A stretch of 9,971 nt of DNA from Bacteroidota bacterium (GTDB lineage Bacteria; Bacteroidota; Bacteroidia; Chitinophagales; Chitinophagaceae), in assembly GCA_023392185.1 (NCBI GenBank), contig JAEVZP010000017.1, positions 1-9,971 of the forward strand, read 5' to 3'. Below, one piece after another: positions 6,811 to 9,971 of the stretch. The notes under the pieces were generated by a model that saw nothing but the letters and a program-made list of their open reading frames with translations, was not told where the DNA came from and did not search any database. How positions within the stretch are numbered: the stretch's first letter is position 1; every line of letters begins with the position of its first letter. Position numbers and translations under genes: made by a program.

Positions 6811-7578
6811 ATGAAATCTACCCCTGAAGCCTACGTTCAAAGCACCGTCGAAAACGGTATTGCCACCGTCGAATTTTTCCACCCGGCCAGTAACTCTTTG
6901 CCGTCGGCCATTCTGATGCAGCTGGGCGACGCCATTGCCACATTCAACGGCAACACAGAGGCCAAAGTAATCGTGTTGCGCAGTGCCGGTGAAAAAGCTT
7001 TTTGCGCCGGCGCGTCTTTCGACGAGCTGGTGGCGATCGAAGACGAAGCGGGCGGACTTCAGTTCTTTTCCGGTTTTGCGCACGTCATCAACGCCATTCG
7101 CAAAAGCGACAAGCTGGTCATCGGGCGCGTGCAGGGCAAGGCCGTCGGCGGCGGCGTAGGGCTGGCATCGGCGGTGGATTACTGTATTGCCAAATCGGAT
7201 GCGGCGGTAAAGCTGTCGGAACTGGCGGTGGGCATCGGGCCGTTTGTGGTAGGACCCGCGGTAGAGCGCAAAATCGGCGCCGGACCGTTTTCGCAAATGG
7301 CGATCGACGCAACTGAATGGCGCAGTGCGCAATGGGCCTACGAGCGCGGCCTCTATGCCGAACTGCACGACACCACCGAAGCGCTGGACACTGCCGTCCA
7401 AAAGCTGGCTTCCCGTCTCGCGAAGTCTTCCCCCGAAGCACAGTTAGAACTGAAAAAAATCTTCTGGCAGGGCACGGAAGGGTGGGATACGTTGCTCACC
7501 GAGCGCGCCGGTATTTCCGGAAAACTGGTGCTCAGCGACTTCACCCGCAACGCCATTGCTGCTTTTAAGGCAAAGTGA
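6811..7578 (+). CDS. Enoyl-CoA hydratase/isomerase family protein
   Basis: A complete 255-aa crotonase-fold enzyme of the usual family length, acting on acyl-CoA thioesters in the cytosol. The oxyanion-hole segments are intact: KAFCAGASFDEL (residues 62-73) and GRVQGKAVGGGVGLASAVDY (105-124), with the GGG at 113-115. The first catalytic acid of hydratases is conserved as E137 in KLSELAVGIGP. The position of the second hydratase Glu (Glu164 in rat mitochondrial enoyl-CoA hydratase) aligns with M163 in my hand alignment, so hydration of a simple enoyl-CoA is doubtful. An isomerase or another crotonase-family reaction is possible, so no symbol is given. It has its own promoter and a strong downstream hairpin, so it is probably monocistronic. 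Fatty-acid or branched-chain amino-acid breakdown is the likely context, but no pathway neighbour is present. Confidence 0.87.
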   Translation: MKSTPEAYVQSTVENGIATVEFFHPASNSLPSAILMQLGDAIATFNGNTEAKVIVLRSAGEKAFCAGASFDELVAIEDEAGGLQFFSGFAHVINAIRKSDKLVIGRVQGKAVGGGVGLASAVDYCIAKSDAAVKLSELAVGIGPFVVGPAVERKIGAGPFSQMAIDATEWRSAQWAYERGLYAELHDTTEALDTAVQKLASRLAKSSPEAQLELKKIFWQGTEGWDTLLTERAGISGKLVLSDFTRNAIAAFKAK

Positions 7579-7606
7579 TTTTGGAGAAATAAAAGAATTT
7601 TTCCGG

Positions 7607-7644
7607 AAAAAGGGCTGCTTCTGTTGTTAGAAGCAGCCCTTTTT
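7607..7644. terminator. Strong bidirectional hairpin terminator
   Basis: AAAAAGGGCTGCTTCT (7607-7622) pairs perfectly over 16 bp with AGAAGCAGCCCTTTTT (7629-7644) around GTTGTT. The A-run and T-run flank a GC-rich core, so it can terminate in both directions. It lies 28 bp after the stop of the crotonase-family gene. Its left arm starts within one copy of TTTCCGGAAA (7600-7609). Confidence 0.85.
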
Positions 7645-7676
7645 CAATACTCAAATTTAAAAATTTCCGGAAAAAA

Positions 7677-7713
7677 GGACACCCGTCAGATTTCAGAAAC
7701 CTGACGGGTGACC
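7677..7713. repeat. Near-perfect palindrome CACCCGTCAG...CTGACGGGTG
   Basis: CACCCGTCAG (7680-7689) pairs with CTGACGGGTG (7701-7710). The middle TTTCAGAAA continues the symmetry, so the 31-bp core has almost no loop and one internal A-C mismatch. Outer GG/CC extend it past one further mismatch. No T-run follows on either strand. It lies between convergent genes. Its half-site CCCGTCAG is one base from the CCTGTCAG of the 3740-3833 cluster. Confidence 0.6.
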
Positions 7714-7717
7714 TCTC

Positions 7718-7750
7718 AAACCTATAAGGTTTTTGAAACCTTATAGGTTT
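7718..7750. repeat. 33-bp palindrome, probable terminator of the M3 peptidase gene
   Basis: AAACCTATAAGGTTT (7718-7732) is a perfect inverted copy of AAACCTTATAGGTTT (7736-7750) with only TTG between. It begins 27 bp after the peptidase stop. On the minus strand the stem ends in TTTGAG, giving a short T tail, so weak termination of the peptidase mRNA is plausible. The AT-rich, loop-less form is also that of a dispersed intergenic palindrome. Confidence 0.6.
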
Positions 7751-7776
7751 TACTGCATAATGCCTGAATCCCCTTT

Positions 7777-9507
7777 TTAAACACCCGTTTCTTCCAGCAC
7801 GCCGTGCACGAAATCGCCCAGCTCTTTGATATAGGCCGGGGAGAAATCAAAGCGGATACCGGCAGTTTTATACAATTCGGGCAGCGTTTGGGTATAGCCC
7901 AGCGCAAGGGCAGCCTGATAACGGTCGAGGGTGCCTTCCTGGTCGCTGCGGTACTGCCGCCACATGGCAATCGCGCCGAGCTGCGCAATGCCGTATTCAA
8001 TATAATAGAAGGGTACTTCGAAGAGGTGCAGCTGCTTTTGCCAAAAGGATTTCCGGTATTCCTCAAAGCCGCTCCAGTCGGTGACGCCGGTAGAAAATTC
8101 TTCCAGAATCGACATCCACTCTTCTTCGCGCTCGGTCACGGTATGTCCGGGGTGGGTGTAGAGCCAGTGTTGGAATTTGTCGATTGTGGCAATCCAGGGC
8201 AGCACCGAAATTACGCGCTCCAGTTCTTCCAGCTTCGCGCGTTTCAGGTCGGCTTCGTTTTCGAAAAACGTGTCCCAGTGCTCCATGCTGAACAGCTCCA
8301 TGCTCATGCTCGCCAACTCGGCAATCTCCATGGGGTATTCTTTAAAAGCCGACAGTTTCAGTGGATGAGACAGGAAGGAATGCACCGCGTGGCCACCTTC
8401 GTGCATCATCGTAATAACGTCGCCAATGGTTCCGGCAGCGTTCATGAAAATAAACGGTACGCCGGTTTCCGGTAGCGGACAGTTGTAGCCACCCGGCGCT
8501 TTCCCGATACGCGATTCAAGATCCAGGCGTTCCATGCTTTGCATTGTGCGGAGGCAGTTGGCGTAGTAAGGGCGCAGCTTTTCGAAGGTTGCAATGGCTT
8601 TGTCGGCCAGCTCGGTGCCGGTCTCAAACGGCTTTAGCGGCTCGCGGCCTTCCGGCTCGGCGTCGCTGTCCCAGGGGCGCATCACGTCATAACCCAGTCG
8701 TTTTTTGCGGGCTTCTACCAGCATCCGGTGCAAGGGCAGGATGTGTTCGCGCACGGCTTCGTGGAACCGGAAGGTATCTTCAGGGGTATAATCAAACCGC
8801 CCCAATTCCCGGAATTTATAGTCGCGGTAGTTATCGAAGCCGGCATTCTCGGCTACTTTTTGGCGCAGGGCCAGGAGCTTGTCAAACAGTTCGTTGAGTT
8901 TGTCTTTGTCTTCGAGGCGACGGGCGGTAATTTTCCGGAAAACGGTTTCCCGCAGGACGCGGTCGCTTTGTTGCAGGAAGCGCGCGGCTTGTTGCAGGGT
9001 ATATTCTTTTCCATTCACTTCAATCGTCATTGCGCCGGAAATCTGCCCGAACTGCTGGGCCAGAATACCGATTTCGGCTTGCAGGGCCACGTTTTCTTCG
9101 CGATACAGCTGCAAGGCATTTTCGACGCTGCGCAGATAAGGGCCATAAAGTTTTGGATCAAGAGCCTTCCGGAACGGGGAGTCCATCAGTTTTTTCTGAA
9201 GTTCAAAAAGAATGGGTTTCAGTTTCGGTTCAATTTCCAACACAAAAAAAGTAAAAGCTTCTTCGTAGGCTTTATTAGTCGTGTCGGTCGTCATTCGGAT
9301 TTGTCGCCAGGCAGCATCTTCACCCACCACGGCGTCCAGCTCGCTCAGCTGTGCCAGCCAGGCTTCCAGGTCTTCTGTGGAATGGATTTCAGCATTTTGC
9401 AGTTTTTCGAAGTAGGGCACCAGGCTTTCCCAGTCGGTAACGGTAAAATCAGCGGGTAGAAATTGCCGGGCGGTTTCGAAGGCAGCAGGCGAAAGTTCTG
9501 TATTCAT
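7777..9507 (-). CDS. M3-family oligoendopeptidase
   Basis: A zinc metallopeptidase of 576 aa that cleaves short peptides in the cytosol (family M3, oligoendopeptidase type). The zinc motif HEGGH is at residues 369-373 (MMHEGGHAVHSF), with E370 as general base. The third metal ligand is most likely E397 in MEIAELASMSMEL, 28 residues after the first His as expected for M3. Near the C-terminus HLFEVPFYYIEYGIAQLGA carries the His and Tyr residues that line the M3 active site. There is no signal peptide or membrane segment. The frame is open to an ATG at 9573, but the extra 22 residues (MRKKREHCSP...) are basic and not family-like; M at 9505-9507 gives the normal acidic helical start MNTELSPAAF. 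The length is typical of the bacterial oligoendopeptidase group distinct from classical PepF, hence no symbol. The gene is convergent with the crotonase-family gene and stands alone. Confidence 0.9.
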   Translation of the reverse strand: MNTELSPAAFETARQFLPADFTVTDWESLVPYFEKLQNAEIHSTEDLEAWLAQLSELDAVVGEDAAWRQIRMTTDTTNKAYEEAFTFFVLEIEPKLKPILFELQKKLMDSPFRKALDPKLYGPYLRSVENALQLYREENVALQAEIGILAQQFGQISGAMTIEVNGKEYTLQQAARFLQQSDRVLRETVFRKITARRLEDKDKLNELFDKLLALRQKVAENAGFDNYRDYKFRELGRFDYTPEDTFRFHEAVREHILPLHRMLVEARKKRLGYDVMRPWDSDAEPEGREPLKPFETGTELADKAIATFEKLRPYYANCLRTMQSMERLDLESRIGKAPGGYNCPLPETGVPFIFMNAAGTIGDVITMMHEGGHAVHSFLSHPLKLSAFKEYPMEIAELASMSMELFSMEHWDTFFENEADLKRAKLEELERVISVLPWIATIDKFQHWLYTHPGHTVTEREEEWMSILEEFSTGVTDWSGFEEYRKSFWQKQLHLFEVPFYYIEYGIAQLGAIAMWRQYRSDQEGTLDRYQAALALGYTQTLPELYKTAGIRFDFSPAYIKELGDFVHGVLEETGV

Positions 9508-9794
9508 AAAGCGTTGTATGGATTTTAGAAGGAAACAGATTTGGGGAGAACAATGTTCCCGCTTTTTTCTCAAAAACGCGGCCAGCCTACTTTGGAGCTC
9601 AAATTAGCAAAGAGGGGCCGCCCATATTTGGCGCCTGCCTTTCAGCGAAAAAGCAAAATAAGAATTCCTTTATCCGGTAGAACACCTGCAAGAATGTTCT
9701 TTCATAAAACCTTTTAAGGTCATACAAAATAGTTTTTTGTAAAATATTAACCCGTGTGGAAGGTTTGAGTAAGAGTGTCCATGATCCGGTTTCG
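9508..9794. other. Non-coding upstream region of the M3 peptidase gene
   Basis: No convincing ORF is present on either strand. No exact minus-strand TAnnTTTG was found; the nearest match on that strand is TAATTTG around 9600-9606, one T short. Two sites share GAACA/TGTTC half-sites: GAACAATGTTC (9548-9558) and AGAACA-N10-TGTTCT (9679-9700). ACCTTTTAAGGT (9709-9720) is a small inverted repeat. These could be regulator sites, but each is short enough to occur by chance. Confidence 0.4.
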
Positions 9795-9802
9795 TATCTT
9801 TG
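9795..9802 (+). promoter_or_regulatory. Consensus -7 promoter element, plus strand, gene-less
   Basis: TATCTTTG is the archetypal Bacteroidota -7 element. A TTTG lies at 9764-9767, but the 27-bp gap is longer than the usual 17-23. Predicted transcription from about 9809 enters the hairpin at 9832-9866 within 25 nt. No ORF of useful length follows. Confidence 0.5.
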
Positions 9803-9808
9803 TCTTGT

Positions 9809-9871
9809 TGTGAATTTAATGGGTTAGTAAGAGAACGCCGCCGGAAGGACCTTCCGGCGGCGTTCTGTTTT
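9809..9871 (+). ncRNA. Possible small RNA or attenuated leader with 17-bp hairpin
   Basis: AGAACGCCGCCGGAAGG (9832-9848) and CCTTCCGGCGGCGTTCT (9850-9866) form a perfect 17-bp stem with a single base at the centre; the inner pairs must open to make a loop. GTTTTG follows, a short T tail. Together with the -7 element at 9795-9802 this would give a transcript of about 60 nt. No plus-strand gene lies between the crotonase-family terminator and this hairpin, so it is not an ordinary gene terminator unless it serves a minus-strand gene beyond the right edge. It may also be the leader of the gene to the right. The 5' boundary is inferred from the promoter. Confidence 0.4.
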
Positions 9872-9899
9872 GGGTGTGGCGCACTTCGTATGGACCGGA

Positions 9900-9930
9900 T
9901 TTGACCCCATGGGACGGTTGGCTATTTTTG
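9900..9930 (+). promoter_or_regulatory. Complete Bacteroidota promoter reading out of the window
   Basis: TTTG (9900-9903), 19 bp, then TATTTTTG (9923-9930) matches both the -33 and -7 elements at canonical spacing, the only full match in the window. Transcription would start near 9937 and proceed to a gene beyond 9971. The downstream CGGCGCTGTGCGC plus T-run is a weak 4-5 bp hairpin only. Confidence 0.6.
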
Positions 9931-9971
9931 CGGCGCTGTGCGCTTTTTTTCCGGAATATTTTTGTTGAGTT

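Larger units (their letters stand above)
588..8941. repeat. Dispersed 10-bp palindrome TTTCCGGAAA, nine exact copies
   Basis: Exact copies start at 588, 1900, 2485, 3501, 3795, 7514, 7600, 7664 and 8932. Five are intergenic and four lie inside genes. The intragenic copies fall in two frames: xTT TCC GGA AAx (V-S-G-N in the WG gene, I-S-G-K in the crotonase-family gene) and TTC CGG AAA (F-R-K in the membrane protein and in the M3 peptidase). At 2483-2496 and 7598-7611 the symmetry extends to 14 bp. A further copy at 9948-9957 differs in its last base. No copy lies between 3805 and 7513. Confidence 0.85.

Noticed and set aside
6757..7401. Minus-strand ORF of 214 codons
   Set aside because: Antisense to the crotonase-family gene and its promoter; composition is that of a reversed coding strand.
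7804..8475. Plus-strand ORF of 223 codons
   Set aside because: Antisense shadow of the M3 peptidase, covering its HEGGH region; no family resemblance.
8728..9459. Plus-strand ORF of 243 codons
   Set aside because: It lies wholly antisense to the M3 peptidase, shows no recognisable domain, and is explained by the codon bias of the real gene.
9508..9573. N-terminal extension of the M3 peptidase to an ATG at 9573
   Set aside because: The 22 added residues are basic and unlike M3 N-termini; the ATG at 9507 gives a normal start.
9548..9700. GAACA/TGTTC inverted half-sites as an operator pair
   Set aside because: Half-sites of 5-6 bp with different spacing (1 and 10 bp) are too short to support without comparative data.
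9906..9965. Small ORF starting MGRLAIFAALCAFF
   Set aside because: It is only 19 codons long and contains the -7 promoter element and T-run; the reading is more likely promoter and leader.

Overview
The window looks like chromosomal DNA from a member of the Bacteroidota, most likely of the Saprospirales type. The evidence is indirect. Genes lack Shine-Dalgarno sequences. Several start regions carry the Bacteroidota -7 promoter word TAnnTTTG, once with a TTTG -33 element at 19-nt spacing. The gene families (WG-repeat lipoprotein-like secreted proteins, SurA-like PpiC proteins, M3 oligoendopeptidase) are common in that phylum, and base composition is near 50% GC. No marker gene fixes the genus.

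Layout, left to right. Positions 1-2345 (minus strand) hold two adjacent, paralogous secreted WG-repeat proteins; the downstream one runs off the left edge. Divergent from them is a polytopic membrane protein resembling a GT-C glycosyltransferase (2515-3741, plus). After a cluster of palindromic repeats and a hairpin terminator comes a secreted SurA-like protein with two parvulin domains (3924-5285, minus). A 327-bp spacer with two and a half copies of a long imperfect hairpin repeat separates it from a secreted TPR protein (5613-6701, minus). A divergent promoter region of about 110 bp leads to an enoyl-CoA hydratase/isomerase family protein (6811-7578, plus). It converges, over three stacked palindromes, on a cytosolic M3-family oligoendopeptidase (7777-9507, minus). 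The last 464 bp hold no gene but contain a consensus -7 promoter followed at once by a 17-bp perfect hairpin (a possible small RNA or leader), then a textbook Bacteroidota promoter reading out of the right edge.

The genes do not form one pathway. Three of them (WG pair, SurA-like, TPR) are envelope or periplasmic proteins, and two (crotonase-fold, M3 peptidase) are cytosolic housekeeping or catabolic enzymes. There is no sign of phage, insertion sequence, CRISPR or a defence island.

The most striking signal is not a gene. The exact 10-bp palindrome TTTCCGGAAA occurs nine times, against about 0.01 expected by chance. It lies both between genes and inside genes, in more than one reading frame. 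This is the pattern of a highly iterated palindrome maintained at the DNA level. A second layer consists of several families of near-perfect intergenic palindromes.
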